Source of the DNA: Membranipora membranacea
Lineage: Eukaryota; Bryozoa; Gymnolaemata; Cheilostomatida; Membraniporidae
Reading direction: 5' to 3'
Assembly: GCA_914767715.1 (NCBI GenBank)
Contig: OU612072.1
Coordinates: 26,598,001-26,662,000 of the forward strand
DNA: 64,000 bases
Of the stretch, positions 63,971 to 64,000 are shown one piece after another (the first letter of the stretch is position 1; each line of letters opens with the position of its first letter). A model generated the notes under the pieces. That model saw only the letters and a program-made list of their open reading frames with translations, searched no databases and was not told the origin of the DNA. The position numbers and the translations under genes were made by a program.

Positions 63971-64000
63971 CTGATCGGATGAGGAGTTAAATATCATTCA

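Larger units (their letters stand above)
61313..64000. other. WARS 3' UTR and downstream intergenic DNA
   Basis: The WARS 3' UTR probably ends after the AATAAA at 61676-61681. Beyond it I see no coding region with motifs. A poly-G run lies near 63171-63182. A TATA-box-like sequence lies at 63962-63970, at the edge of the window. Confidence 0.45.

Overview
This is a 64 kb piece of a eukaryotic, almost certainly metazoan, genome. The evidence is AT-rich sequence, genes split by GT-AG introns with consistent phases, abundant micro- and minisatellites, decayed non-LTR retrotransposons, MITE-like inverted repeats, and animal-type protein families (C-type lectin, Kazal, pentraxin, rhodopsin-like GPCR, cytosolic TrpRS). 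Domain content and sequence texture suggest a marine invertebrate. I cannot name the phylum from sequence alone.

Four protein-coding genes can be reconstructed. (1) 4534-7776 (+): a type II membrane C-type lectin of five exons and 308 aa. (2) 28193-32817 (-): a secreted 354-aa protein of eight coding exons joining Kazal repeats to a C-terminal pentraxin domain. (3) 41409-42311 (+): an intronless rhodopsin-class GPCR of 300 aa. (4) 52097-61312 (+): tryptophanyl-tRNA synthetase (WARS), nine coding exons, 445 aa. All intron phases match in the three split genes. A tRNA-like gene with anticodon CTA lies at 34084-34156. The rest is repeat-rich intergenic DNA with retrotransposon fossils (about 12.5, 16 and 19-20 kb), a GC-rich block of decayed coding sequence (21-21.9 kb) and a stop-containing unidentified gene fragment (37.5-38 kb).

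The WARS region (46.5-61.3 kb) is the most unusual part. Exon 3 ends in a 31-bp unit that has expanded into exactly 40 tandem copies. Every copy abuts a 3' splice-site-like sequence directly to a 5' splice site, the layout of a zero-length 'recursive splicing' exon. Intron 6 holds a MITE and a 12-copy, 41-bp minisatellite. Upstream of the gene lies an inverted partial duplicate of intron 6, exon 7, intron 7 and exon 8. Its exons are still open and its splice sites intact, and it keeps what looks like the single-copy ancestor of the 41-bp repeat. A roughly 3 kb long-terminal-inverted-repeat transposon has since entered the duplicate, and WARS intron 7 preserves the matching empty site. The two inverted arms flank the WARS promoter and exons 1-6.

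Exon limits were set by hand from reading frame, splice consensus and recalled family motifs. No database search was run.
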